Source: Nelumbo lutea
Lineage: Eukaryota; Streptophyta; Magnoliopsida; Proteales; Nelumbonaceae
Direction: 5' to 3'
DNA length: 64,000 nucleotides
NCBI GenBank assembly: GCA_022828595.1
Contig: JAKGHH010000002.1
Span: 81,316,383-81,380,382 of the forward strand
This document shows, one piece after another, positions 30,435 to 41,144 of this stretch. Position numbers and translations under genes: made by a program. The notes under the pieces were generated by a model. It was not told the DNA's origin, did no database searches, and saw nothing but the letters and a program-made list of their open reading frames with translations. The first letter of the stretch is position 1. Every line of letters begins with the position of its first letter.

Positions 30435-32485
30435 ATGTCTAGTTTCAATAGCCAACTGGATGAGCCCGAGGTGGGTACCTCGGCTCAAGGTGACCCCACC
30501 AAAGTCCTGTCTCACGAGGCGCGAGAGGGCTCAGGTAATCTGGCGTCCACCTCTCACCGAGGTCAGATGTCGGATTGGTTCAATCCCTCCACTATGACCC
30601 TGGAGAGGCTCCGATACCTCATCCGACAATACAATCTACCTAGGGAGTACACCTATAGTCTTCCTGCGGGTAACTTCCCATGGGAGCACGGTCCTGACAA
30701 GATCGTGATTTTCCAGGAGCAACTTATACCCGGACTCCATCTTCCTTTCCACCCTCTTATCATAGAGGTCGTGAACCACTTCAACATCACAATAGATCAA
30801 CTTCACCCAAACTTCGTTCGTAATGTGGTCGGGACTATTTCCCTCTGCTTCGAGTACATCCTCCCTTTGAACTTAGACATTTTTTGCTCGATTCTCTCAA
30901 TAAAGAAGAGCACTTCAAGCATTCTCCCCGAGCACAAGCGGGCCTACTACCCGTCCCCTCGCCTGGGTTTCAAGTTACTGCACAAGCTTCCTATCAAAGT
31001 CCCGGCTTGAAAGCAGGACTACTATGTAGTCCGGAACACCGCAGGGTGGCCCTTCCCCACTCATTGGATGGCGACTATTCAAGACCCCGACGTTATCCTG
31101 GACAAGAAGACAAGGGAAATTCTCTAGTCATGGGCTGAGCTCGGGTTTAATTACAAGGATTATATCACCGAGAGCAAGCTCATACAAGTCGGCTTAAGCC
31201 CGGGTAGGTTGTCTTACCTAGAGTTAAAACATTTTCCTTTTGTTGTTTGTACCTTTGAGTTTGTTGATGTTGAGCTTTATTGTAGGACCCATGGAAGAAG
31301 AGAAGCTCAAGGGGGAGAGGCTCTTCACCCATTTGAAGGGGAGGAAGAAGCGAGCTGCCAAGAGGGCTCGCATCAAGTCCCCGCAAGCCCCCACCTCCGA
31401 GCCCGAGCTTCCACAAGCTCCTACCTCTAAGCCTGAGCTCCCTGATGTACCTCCGATCATCGACTTGGAGGAGATCATACCACCTTGGGAGCCCAAGACA
31501 TCATTAGAGCCTGCTCCAAAGGTAGCTGCGGAGCCCGAGGTCGCCACTGAGACTGCTGATGCAGTGGCTGAAGCTTCCGCTGAGCCCATTCGCACAGCCG
31601 AGACGACCATTTCCAGCTCAGGGAGTCAAGAGGGAGCTCGGAGCATCCTGATTCCTCAATCCAGCCTTCGAAAGAGCAAGGGGGGCTGTCTATGCCGAAG
31701 AGGTCTTCGTTTGGGCCCACCTCACTCCTACTCAGCTCGGAGCCTGGGCTGCCACCTACACAATGGTGGTAAGTTATAAAGACTTCTCCCCCTATCTCCC
31801 TTCTCTCTCTCTTTTTTTTTTTTTTACATCTCTTCGGTGCTAACCAATCCTCTCTGGTCAGGTGAACTCCACCGTGCATGCCTTGACCCTTAAGTCCAAG
31901 AGACACCTGAAGCAGGCTCTAGCTATTGAGGACTCAACTCGAGCAACCCACACCGATCTGAGGGCAGCTCGCGACCAAAGCTATCAACTGGAGAGTGATG
32001 CTTCATCTCAGAAGAACGTCATCGAGGCACTAATGGCAGAGAAAGAAGAGCTGGCACGTGAGAGGGATGAGCTGAAGAGCGAGGTGAACACCCTCAAGGC
32101 AGGCAAGGCGGCTTTAGAGCTCAAGGTGAAAGGCCTCAAGAAAGATAAGGGAGGCCTAGAGCACGAGGTGGAGTTCCTCAAGGCTGACATCGAGGAGAAA
32201 ACTGAGATCTTCACCCAAGCCATAGAGGAGACCAAGGTCAAGGCCGTCATGGACTATGTCAAGTCAGACAGGTTTGACACTATGGTGGGGAGGTGGTTGA
32301 TAAGGCACACATACCCCGAGCTTGACACAAGTGCCATCACCACTTCACGGATCACGAGTGACATAACCCAACAAGCTACAGAGGATCTAGATTCCGAAGA
32401 AGAGGGTGGCGATGATGAGGTAGATGTCACCGACCTGCCCGAAGCTCTTGAGGAGGTCCCGAGCAGAAATGATGAGCCAAAATAG
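30435..32485 (+). pseudogene. Antisense accessory gene of element 1 (Transposase_28-like, spliced)
   Basis: The gene lies on the strand opposite to gag-pol. Exon 1 starts MSSFNSQLDEPEVGTS; its domain (LERLRYLIRQYNLP, FPWEHGPDKIVIF, LIPGLHLPFHPLIIEVV, NITIDQLHPNFVRNVVG) resembles the plant 'putative gypsy type transposon' family (Pfam Transposase_28). Likely introns are 31204-31285 and 31769-31861 (GTAGGT..TGTAG and GTAAGT..TCAG). Exon 2 is a basic, Pro-rich linker (LKGRKKRAAKRARIK). Exon 3 (31862-32485) is a long coiled coil with an acidic end (EEEGGDDEVD). The frame is broken: at about 31008 a TGA stands where element 2 has TGG (IPAWK), and exon 2 needs a frameshift near its end. The function of this family is not known; its own TATA box and introns suggest an independent transcript. 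Confidence 0.75.
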
Positions 32486-32907
32486 TTATACTATGAGCCT
32501 ACGAGCTCAGTTTTACTTTCTTCTTTCTCCTCTTCTTTTTTATCGAGCTCATTGTATAGAACTCTCCATTAATGAAATTTGTTTTTTTTTGCCAAGAGTT
32601 GTTACTTTCTGAAGTGATGGTTTTATCTGAGCTATCATAGTTGAGTGCATGAAGTAGGGTTTCTCAACTATCGCCTCCCCGAAATGGCTCCCAATGCCTT
32701 GTAAGGGTGTTTTTATAACGTACACCAAGGTGAGCGTCATAGTAAGGCGTATGCCTAAACTATCTTCTAGTACTTGACTTGTTGGCTATCCCTAGCAGGT
32801 CCAACCCATTGTATGCCGAGGTGGGCTAAGCACCGTAGGGTCCATACCCGAGCTGCTTGCATCTTTGGTATACTACGCACTGTAGTGCCAAGGCCCTTGG
32901 GTAGCAT

Positions 32908-33160
32908 GGCATTTTAGCCCTTTGGCTAGGAGGAGCGACTTTAGTCACTCCCTCCTAGAGTCTGCCCATGCCGAAGAGGTGATTGGGTCTTATAGCATTG
33001 AGGTCATCGTTAGCTCGGCATTTTGGCCCTTAGGCTTTGGGAGCGACTACGGTCTACCCCCTCCTGGAGTTTGCCCATGCTGAAGAGGTGACTGGGTCTT
33101 ATAGTGCCGTGGTCATTGTTAGCTCGGCATTTTGGCCCTTGGGCTCAGAGAACAACTTGT
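32908..33160. repeat. 109-bp tandem repeat, about 2.3 copies, in element 1
   Basis: Units begin GGCATTTTxGCCCTT at 32908, 33017 and 33126 and contain GCCCATGCxGAAGAGGTGA. They lie between the integrase stop and the antisense ORF, the same place as the 33-bp array of element 2. Confidence 0.9.
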
Positions 33161-33179
33161 AGTTCACTCAGCTTGGCGA

Positions 33180-34462
33180 TCATGGGTAATATTGCCTTAA
33201 GTTGACAATGTTCCATGCCCGAGGTACTTGTTTCCCTTCTAGGGTTTCAAGCTCGTATGTACCTTCCCCGAGCACCCGCTTTACTCGATAGGGTCCTTCC
33301 CAATTAGGGCCAAGCTTACCAACGCCGGGCTCAGGCACCATAACTTTATGAAGAACCAGGTCTCCAATGCGGAAGTTCCGATTTTTTACCTTGGCATTAT
33401 AGTATCGAGCTACTCTTTGCTGGTAGGCCACGATTCTGATATATGCAAGGTCCCGTACATCATCAAGTAGGTCGAGGTTGGTGCGTAGCTCGTCTTCATT
33501 TGCCTTGTCATCATATCGCTCTAATCGTAGAGTGGGGACCTCGATCTCGGCTGGGATGACTGTTTCAGTGTCGTAAGTGAGATTGAAGGTAGTCTTGCCT
33601 ATTGCGGTCTTTACTGTGGTTCGATAAGCCCACAATATGCTGGGCAGCTCGTCTGCCCATAATCCCTTAGCTCGGTCTAGGTGTGCCTTTAGTCCGCGGA
33701 GGATAGCTCTGTTCGTGAGTTCCGCTTGACTGTTTGCTTGAGGGTGTGCCACCGAGGTGAAGTTTTGTTGAATTCCCATGTCTTGGCACCAGTTCTAGAA
33801 TTTGATGTCCTGAAACTACTTACTGTTGTCAAAGATTAGTACCTGAGGTAGTCCGAAACGACACACTATGCTCTTCTAGAAGAAGTTCTACACATTCCGA
33901 GTTGTGATTGTTGTGAGGGTTTAGCCTCAACCCACTTAGTGAAATAATCGACTACCACCACTACGAACTTTCTTTGCCTTGTTTCTGGTGGGAATGGCCC
34001 GAGTATGTCAATCCCCCACTGTGTGAATGGCCACAGGCTAGTAAGGTACTTTAGGTCGGCGGCAGGCTGGTGGTGGATGTTGGCGTGTTTCTGACACTTG
34101 TCGCATCTTTTGACGAGCTCGGTCGCGTTTGCCTTCATCGTTGGCCAGTAGTACCCCTATTGCAGTGCTTTTTGGAAGAGGGCCCTACCCCCCAAGTGTC
34201 TGCCATACAGGCCCTCATGAGTATCGCAGAGGACGGGCTCAGCCTCAAAGGGTCGCAAACAATGTAGATAGGGGAGTGTGTAGGACCTTCGGTACAGCCG
34301 TTCGTCTATCATGACGTATTTGGTTGCTAGACACTCTACCCTTCTAGCGGCATTACGATCTGTAGGGAGGGTTCCGTGTAGCAGGAAGCTCGCGAGCAGA
34401 TCGATCCAGCTCGGCTCTGCTTGAATGACGAAAGCGACCTCCTTTGCCCCCCCCCCCCCCAA
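33180..34462 (-). pseudogene. Integrase of element 1
   Basis: From the N-terminal zinc-binding region (CDTHEGLYGRHLGGRALFQKALQ near 34157-34230; CDKCQKHANIHH near 34080) through the core (GIDILGPFPPETRQRKFVVVVVDYFTKWVEAKP, 33866-34020) to the C-terminal part (GIQQNFTSVAHPQANSQAE to WNIVNLRQYYP, stop at 33180). At least two frameshifts or stops (about 34140 and 33780-33866) interrupt it. This enzyme would insert the cDNA copy into chromosomes; here it is dead. Confidence 0.88.
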
Positions 34463-35411
34463 GAATTCTAGGCTGAGGTAAGTTCTCTATATACATGGTT
34501 CTCATGGTGTTATCACTAGTGCTGGCTAACTGGGATAGGAAATTGGCCTCAGCATTCTCTGATCTCGAGATCTGCTGGATGAAGTATGACTGGAAGTTGA
34601 GCAGAGCCCCTTTTACTTTGGCTAAGTAAGCTATCATGGCTGGCTCGCGAGCTTCGTACTCACCCGTAACCTGGTTGACCATGAGTTGAGAATCACTACA
34701 GATGACTATGTGCTTGGCTTTCACTTTGTTTGCTAGATGCAGCCCGGCTAGTAACGCCTCGTACTCTGCTTCATTGTTGGATGCCGCAAACTCGAAGCGT
34801 AGTGCATACTCTAGTTTCACTTTGTTTGCTAGATGCAGTCCGGCTAGTAACGCCTCGTACTCTGCTTCATTGTTGGATGCCGCAAACTCGAAGCGTAGTG
34901 CATACTCTAGTTTCACACTGCTTGGCCCGTACATAATGATCACAACTCCGCTGCCCTGCTGGTTTGATGAGTCATCTACGTAAAGGATCCAAGGCTCCTC
35001 ATCCCAGTTCATGCTTGGTCTAACTAAGAGAGATGTCACGTTGGTTGCTACTTCACGGTGCTCGAGCTCAACCGGCCTAGGAACCTCGGGCTCGCTCGAG
35101 ATGGGGGCCTCGTGTTCGATCGACCTGGGGACTTCGGAGCTAAAGGTGCATTCTGCGACAAAATCTGCTAAGGCTTGGGCCTTGATAGCAATTCGCGGCT
35201 TGTACTGGAGCTCGTACTCACTGATCTTGATGGCCCACTTCGTCAACCTTCCAGAGACCTCAGGCTTGAGCAGGACTTGCCTTAGAGGTTTGTTGGTAAG
35301 GACGATGATGGTGTGAGCTTGGAAGTACGGATGGAGCTTCCAAGCTGCAATGACTTGTGCATAGGCTAGCTTTTCTATCCCTGGGTACCTCATCTCTGCT
35401 CCCTGCAACAC
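34353..35411 (-). pseudogene. RNase H region of element 1, with in-frame duplication
   Basis: The 352-codon frame holds the end of the RT-linked RNase H (MRYPGIEKLAYAQVIAAWKL, HPYFQAHTIIVLT) followed by a second RNase H-like domain (WILYVDDSSNQQGSGVVIIM, EYEALLAGLHLA, IVICSDSQLMVNQV). Having both is typical of Tat elements. Residues KLEYALRFEFAASNNEAEYE... are present twice in frame (32 codons, 96 bp). A C-run at about 34446-34460 ends the frame with a Gly stretch and frameshift. Confidence 0.88.
34719..34910. repeat. 96-bp in-frame tandem duplication in RNase H of element 1
   Basis: Two nearly identical 96-bp units adjoin (differences are rare, for example CAGCCC versus CAGTCC). The open frame is kept. 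The unit covers the conserved NNEAEYEALLAG segment. Confidence 0.95.
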
Positions 35412-36300
35412 TTACTAACATTGTAGACAGGTCGTTGGACCTGATCTACTTCTCTTATTAGTACCGAGCTAACCACCTCGTCACTTGCCGAGAGGTACAA
35501 CTCTAAAACATCACCCTCTTCGGGTCGGGTTAAGACTGGGATGCTGGCAAGGTACTTTTTGAGCTCATCGAACGCAAGTTGACACTCTTCAGTCCATTCG
35601 AAGCCTTTGCTTTTTATTGCCTTAAAGAAAGGTAGGCAACGGTCTACCGACTTGGACATGAAACGGCTCAGAGCGGCTAAACGGCCGTTCAACTTTTGAA
35701 CCTCCTTCAACTTCTAGGGTGGTCTCATTTGTAGGAGAGCCTTGATTTTGTCCAAGTTAGCCTCAATGCCGTGCCGGTTAACGATGTACCCTAGGAATTT
35801 ACCCGAGGTGACACCGAAGACACATTTATTCAGGTTCAATTTCATGTTAAACTTACATAGATTTTCAAAAACTAAATGCAAATATTGTATTAAATCATGT
35901 GAAAATTGGGTTTTGACGACCATGTTGTCTACATGAAATTCTATCTTCCTGCCAATTAATGGCTCAAATAATTTATTTACAAGTCTTTGAAAGGTTGCCC
36001 CAGCATTTTTCAACCCAAAGGGCATGACCTTGTAACAGTACAGGCCGAGCTCGGTTCTGAAGGCAGTATTTTCTTCGTCAGCTAGGTCCATCTTGATCTA
36101 GTTGTATCCCGAATAGGGGTCTAAGAAACTCAGCAACTCATGCCCTGAGGTCGTGTCCATCAGATGGTCGATCTTGGGTAGCGGGAAGTAGTCCTTCGGG
36201 CAAGCTCAGTTCAGGTCGGTATAATCGACGCACATGTACCACTTACCGTTAGCCTTTTTTACCAGAACGGGGTTGGCCACTCAGCTCAGGTAATGGACTT
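35390..36300 (-). pseudogene. Reverse transcriptase of element 1
   Basis: The frame 36091-35714 reads FRTELGLYCYKVMPFGLKNAGATFQRLVNKLF and HVDNMVVKT, then NLNKCVFGVTSGKFLGYIV. It follows with LNGRLAALSRFMSKS, CLPFFKAIK and PEEGDVLELYLSASDEVVSSVLIRE to 35390. The usual YVDD active site reads HVDN: the second catalytic Asp is Asn. Upstream pieces to 36300 (KWYMCVDYTDLN- and ATNFIGEVHYLS-like) carry stops. Confidence 0.85.
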
Positions 36301-36512
36301 CCCCAATAAAGTTGGTTGCGAGGAGCTTCCCGACCTCCTTGTCAACTGGCCTCCATCGTTTTGGGGCTAAGTTGCATTTCTTCTGTCTAACGGGCCTAAC
36401 TATAGGATCAGTATTCAGCTTGTGAGTTACGATGCTAGGGTCTATGCTGGGCATCTCCGCCGCGGACCATGCAAAAACATCTAAATTTTTACGTAAAACT
36501 TATCAGTTGGGA

Positions 36513-37127
36513 TCACAGAGGCTCCTCAATAGAAGCACCGATTTGAAGTGCTCGAGTTGGGTCTTTTGTCGATGCCGGGATGGAGACAGTCTCTTCTGTG
36601 GGTGCAACTTGCTCCTCGTACTGCTCCATAGGTCGCTCCAGCTCAAGGTCATCGGCCACCTTGGCTTTCCCTTTGAGGGCAGTGACGTAGCACTTGCGAC
36701 ACTCAAGCTGGTCACCTCGCGCTATCCCAATTCCGAAGTCCATGGGGAACTTCATTGCCAAATAGTAAGTGGAGACCATAGCATGTAGGGCATGGGTGAT
36801 TGGCCATCCTACTATGGCATTATACGGGGAGGGGGTTGCGACCACCAAGAAGCTGCGGTTGAGCCTCACTATGCTAGGCCAGGTGCCGACTTACATAGGT
36901 ACTATAATCTTTCCCAGGGGTCTGACTTCCTCTCTATTGAAGCCTATCAGGGGAGTATTTTCGGGCTTCAGGTTGCTTTCTTGGAGCTGGAGAGGGTCGA
37001 ATGCTGCTTTGAAAAGGATATCCGTCGAGCTGCCCGAGTCGATCAGGACACGCCTGACTTCAAAGTCATTAATCTTTATCTTTATGACGAGCGCGTCATC
37101 ATGGGGGTAGTGGAACCCGTGCGTCAT
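36513..37127 (-). pseudogene. Aspartic protease of element 1
   Basis: The piece 37127-36891 holds VRRVLIDSGSSTDILF with the DSG active-site motif. The piece 36869-36513 continues with FLVVATPSPYNAIVGWPITHALHAMVSTYYLAMKFP, the C-terminal half seen in plant Ty3 proteases. A stop near 36890 separates them. Confidence 0.85.
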
Positions 37128-37296
37128 CCTCTATGAAGAAGATCGAGTCTTCCATCCTTGGTCGCTTCGGGGGATTCTGCTCTTCTCTAGCAGCCTTGCG
37201 AGCTAATGTCCGAGTTGCAACTGAAGTGTAGCCTGCGACAATCGAACCTCCGACGATCACGTGGATAGTCCCACGAAATGATCTCTCTTTTGGGGG

Positions 37297-40200
37297 CTAC
37301 CTTTGCGGTTGCTTTGCCTGCCTCCTGGGTTCGGGAGCATCTCTGCTCTGCTCCCCCTGTCGACCTAGTTTATTATTATTATTATTATTTTGTACAAAAT
37401 TCCTCAAGCATCCACGACAGATGAGCTCCTCTATCTCGTCGCAGAGGTTTTTACAGTTTTCGGTACTATGACCGTGGTCTAAATGGAAATTACAATACAA
37501 ATTTTTTATTTCTTACATTAGGGTCTGCCTTCAACCAAGGTGGCCACTTCACATATGGGGCATCCTTGATGGCCATAAGGATCTCGGCTTGCTTCGCATT
37601 CAGGGGCGTGTAGTCCATCCTTTTTGCTGCTGGAGTTCGGAAAGGTTGTCCTAGACTTGCCCCCCGAGCTTGGTCCTTCTTCTTCTTACTATCGCCCTAA
37701 GTTGAGGGCTCTGTCTCCCTTTTTCTTTTCTCAAGGTAATGTTCACCTTTCTGGTTGATCTCCTCCTCCGTCCCTATAAACTAATCTATGAGCTTGAGGA
37801 ACTCGGCCACAGTCTTGGGCTGATTAACAACCACATGCCACTTGAATTCCTTATGGGTGATGCCCCGCTTGGCTGCAACGAGCTGAATTGCGGGGTCCAG
37901 GTCGGGTATTTGCAAACAAACATCGTTGAACCACGTGATATAGCTTCGGATGGACTCCCCTTCCTTCTGGACTATGCCAAGGAGGCTTTCTTTAGTTCTT
38001 GGGCATCTCTTGCTGGTGACAAAATGGGAAACGAAGACTTGCACGAACTGCGCCCAACTTTTTATCGATCCGGGTGCTAGGTTTTGGTACCATGTGCGGG
38101 CTACCCCTTTGAAGGTGGTGGAGAAAGCCACGCACATACAGGATTCACTGGCCCTTGCCAGGTGCATCTAGTGATAGCTATAATTATATAACCCTAGCAA
38201 GTGCATAGTTATCAAGTAGTATAAAGATATCGTTCCCATGAGAATTTAACAAAATAAGTATTAGAACTATAGCCTTCCTTAATTATTTGGACAACCAAAT
38301 TTCAGATCTAACAATAAGAACTATTGAAAATTAAGAATAGAAGAAAAAGAAATAAAAATAAGGGTAATCAATGACAAAACTTGCAACGATCTAATTGGAA
38401 GCGTTAGGACTGTTGGTCCACCTAACCATTCCAATGGATATCAATTTATTAGATTAACCAAGATAATTTATTATTTTCATAAGCTGAAGTTTTTCCAAAT
38501 TTATTTAATATTCCCTCTTAGGATATATCAAATCTACCTCTATCAAGTAATCATTCGATCTCTTGACTAGGGTTCTCGTGATAGAGATGCAGTAAGTTCT
38601 ATGAAAAACTTATATCATCAGATGAATCATGTATATATATATCTCTATATACCATTCAATTCACACTATGAATTATTCAATCCACTATATGAATTCCTCT
38701 CTCGATTCATTCATATAAACCAAACCAATTAAGAGATGGCCGAGCTCCTAATTGCATTATGCATAATAACTCATAGACAATATGAGAACAACAATCTTGG
38801 ATAAATAAAAATCAATCCATTGTCGTGGTTAGGCTTCCCACAACCCAAGCTACAAATAAATTAATTCATGATAAAGCAAATAAAACAAACAAGGAGTAAG
38901 AAAGAACTCATGATGTCGCCCTTGAAGCTGAAATCTAAGAGCTTGTCTTCTCCTTGCCGCCACCTTCCTCTTTTACTCCTTGCTTTGCTTCGAAGATGGA
39001 TTGATTGATGCCCAAAAGCTAGTCCACCCCCCCTTTATATAGCTTTAGGAGGAGGGGTTGTGTCCAACTCCTCTTAGGAGTTCTTTCTTAAAAAATAGAA
39101 AGTCCTAATTAGATCTAATCATATCCTATCCTATCTAGTAATCTCACTCTTTTATCTTTCTAGAATGACAATTGAAATTTAAATCTGATGGGACTCTTTA
39201 TTCTCGAATTCGATGTGGGCTTCTTTAATAAATTGGGCTGCTACAAGGCTTTTATGCGAATTGGGCTTCAGTTGTGAACTGGGCTTTACTATGAATTTGC
39301 TTTGAATTCAAGCCCGATTTTGAATTTGATGCAGACCGAATCTGTCAAAACCCAAAACATGAAAGTTGTGGAATTATCCATTATCTTTCCAATGCATCTT
39401 GAATATTCTCAATCAGAGTCCGGATGGGAGAGTAATGCCCAAATCATCTCGTAGTGCCGAAACTATACAAAATCATCCGATTAGCCTTGTTTCCCTCCTG
39501 TCGCCTTCTTCCTTGCCCTGAATTGAAATACAAGAGTAATGAGTCCAATTAAGTGTTAATTAAGTATAAAAGACTGAATATTTGGGGATAAAAATATGAT
39601 AATTTTTATTCTCATCATCTGGGACTAGAAGGCATCCATATGGTCGTTTGGGCGAATGATCCATCATACTTATCAAGTGGGGGAAGCTTGAAGTCCTTTG
39701 GCATAGGAACAACAAGAAGTTCTAGCAACAGAGGAGAAGGAACCAAAAGAAGTTGAGTAACTTTTACTTCACCCGAGCTTGCCTCTTCCTTACCCCGGAG
39801 CTTAGGCAAATCGTGAGTGGGAGCTCGGCAAGCTCGGCAGTGCCTCCGCTACTTCCTTGCTGGCTCGGTATTGGTGCTGCTGGCTTTGGTATTACCGAGC
39901 TCGACACGCCCAGGGAGGGGCTCGGACTGCTGTTGGTAGATGCGAATTAAGGGGCCTTGCCTCAAGTTTGCGGCCAACACCTCGAACCGGTTTTCAGCAA
40001 GTGGGAGCTCGAACTGCGAATGCTGAGGCGACGCGGACCTAACTGGCTAGGAGGCCCCCAACCTGACTGCAGGCTACGAGGTAGGGGTAGCTGGTCTCTC
40101 TTTCCCACCATGAGACGATGCTGAGGTCTCTCCCCGACAAGAAGGAAGTTCTTTCCGGTGGTGGGGTTTGGCTTGCTGCGTGGTTAGATAACGAGAAGGG

Positions 40201-40610
40201 AGTGGCTGCTGGGCCTGAGGCAGTTAGGGAAACTGCTATTGATACTGATACTGGGAAACTTGGTGCAACACTTGTTGCTGATAAAGTTGAAGCTGTTGGA
40301 ACTATTGCATTTGAGCTTGCATAGCTCGCATGCATTGCATCAGGTCCTCAAGCTGGTTTTGGCTGGCCACTGGAGGGATGATGGAGGGTTCAACAAAGGT
40401 TGTTCTGATCATAGGGGGAAGTGGAACGTTCACGGGTGCCACTGTCTGAGGCACATTCAGACTGGGAACTTCGTCCACAAAGAGGGGGATGGTGAACTGT
40501 CCAATGCAGACAGTGGGAAGCTGAGGTTGTTCCTCAGAGCATTTCGGTTTGCACCTCATCTGGCATTGCTGGAGGAAGCCAAGGATGCTGAGTTCTGAGA
40601 GTTACAGAGA
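37297..40610 (-). pseudogene. gag of element 1, interrupted by a solo LTR
   Basis: N-terminal part 40559-40302 (VCIGQFTIPLFVDEVPSLNV, TTFVEPSIIPPVA) parallels 49980-50165 of element 2. Then LPPLDKYDGSF (about 39660), the 1446-bp insertion, and MHLARASESCMCVAFSTTFKGVARTWYQNL (38167-38070) through FVSHFVTSKRCPRTKESLLGIVQ. The zinc knuckle CNFHLDHGHSTENC lies at about 37455-37500. The capsid-like Gag would package element RNA; here it is split and frameshifted. Confidence 0.85.
38172..39617 (-). mobile_element. Solo LTR (1446 bp) inserted in gag of element 1
   Basis: The plus strand begins TGATAGCTATAATTATATA and ends TTATTCTCATCA. The flanks are TCTAG (38167-38171) and TCTGG (39618-39622), a 5-bp target duplication with one change. 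Removing it joins CCCAGATGCACC, exactly the uninterrupted sequence in element 2 (about 50900). Read on the minus strand, the start TGATGAGAATAAAAATTATC and the end region GGGAACGATATC...ACTTGATAACTATGCACTTG are in the style of Tat/Athila-type LTRs. No internal region remains. Confidence 0.92.
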
Positions 40611-40624
40611 TTGGAGGAAGGCCT

Positions 40625-40654
40625 TTTGAAGCGGTTCCCATAGATAGCGCCAAA
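40625..40654 (-). other. Primer-binding region of element 1
   Basis: On the minus strand the LTR ends CATCA and is followed by TTTGGCGCTATCTATGGGAA. Element 2 has ATTGGCGTCGTCTGTGGGAA in the same place. This is the normal position of a tRNA primer site; I do not assign the tRNA. Confidence 0.6.
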
Positions 40655-41143
40655 TGATGTTGCACGATCTGGGCACTCCTAACTAGTGGAAACCTGGCTC
40701 CTAATTGGTGACAGACAATACTTGAGGCAAAGAGGACGGTGCAGAATTCTCGGGGAGCTTGCCCGGCGGGAACACTCCGATGCTTAAGTTAGAACTCTAA
40801 GAGAATTGAAGAATACAAACAAAGAGCTAAAAGTGCAGATGGCGCAAGTTTAGTACCTTGGCTCCTCGGGGGTCGAGGTCTTTTTATATTGAAGATCTCT
40901 CAAATCAAGCGTAACTGCCTTTGCAACAGTCGTTACTACCAAAGCCGAGGTGGCGGATGCAGGCAACCGTTGCAGGGTACGGACCTGTCAGGCGTGCCAC
41001 ATCTAGCAGAAGTGGTAGGCAGGATGCCGCCTAACAAGAGACGTGGGCGCAGCCTCTAGATTAGACAGGTACTATTGTCAAGCAGATCTTTCCTGCAGGT
41101 TGCCGAGCTGCCTTGGTCTGAGCTACCTTACGCCGAGGTGCTG
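40655..41143 (-). repeat. 5' LTR of element 1, truncated
   Basis: About 489 bp remain that match 29046-29540 of the other LTR, from TGATGTTGCACGATCTGGG to ACGCCGAGGTGCTG. The remaining 400 bp are absent, and sequence switches to repeat family A. Confidence 0.88.
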
Positions 41144-41144
41144 G

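Larger units (their letters stand above)
29046..41143 (-). mobile_element. Ty3/gypsy Tat-like retrotransposon, element 1 (degraded, 12 kb)
   Basis: Minus-strand order is LTR (40655-41143, truncated), primer-site region, gag, zinc knuckle, protease, RT, RNase H, a second RNase H-like domain, integrase, tandem repeats, an antisense ORF, polypurine tract and LTR (29046-29943). Two RNase H-type segments and an antisense accessory ORF after integrase are marks of the plant Tat lineage. Stops and frameshifts occur in every ORF, so it cannot move by itself. A solo LTR sits in gag, and the right LTR is cut at about 41143 where repeat family A begins. Confidence 0.9.

Noticed and set aside
31224..31610. 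128-aa Ser/Ala-rich minus-strand ORF
   Set aside because: It is the complement of exon 2 of the antisense accessory gene; its low complexity comes from the Pro/Glu-rich linker.
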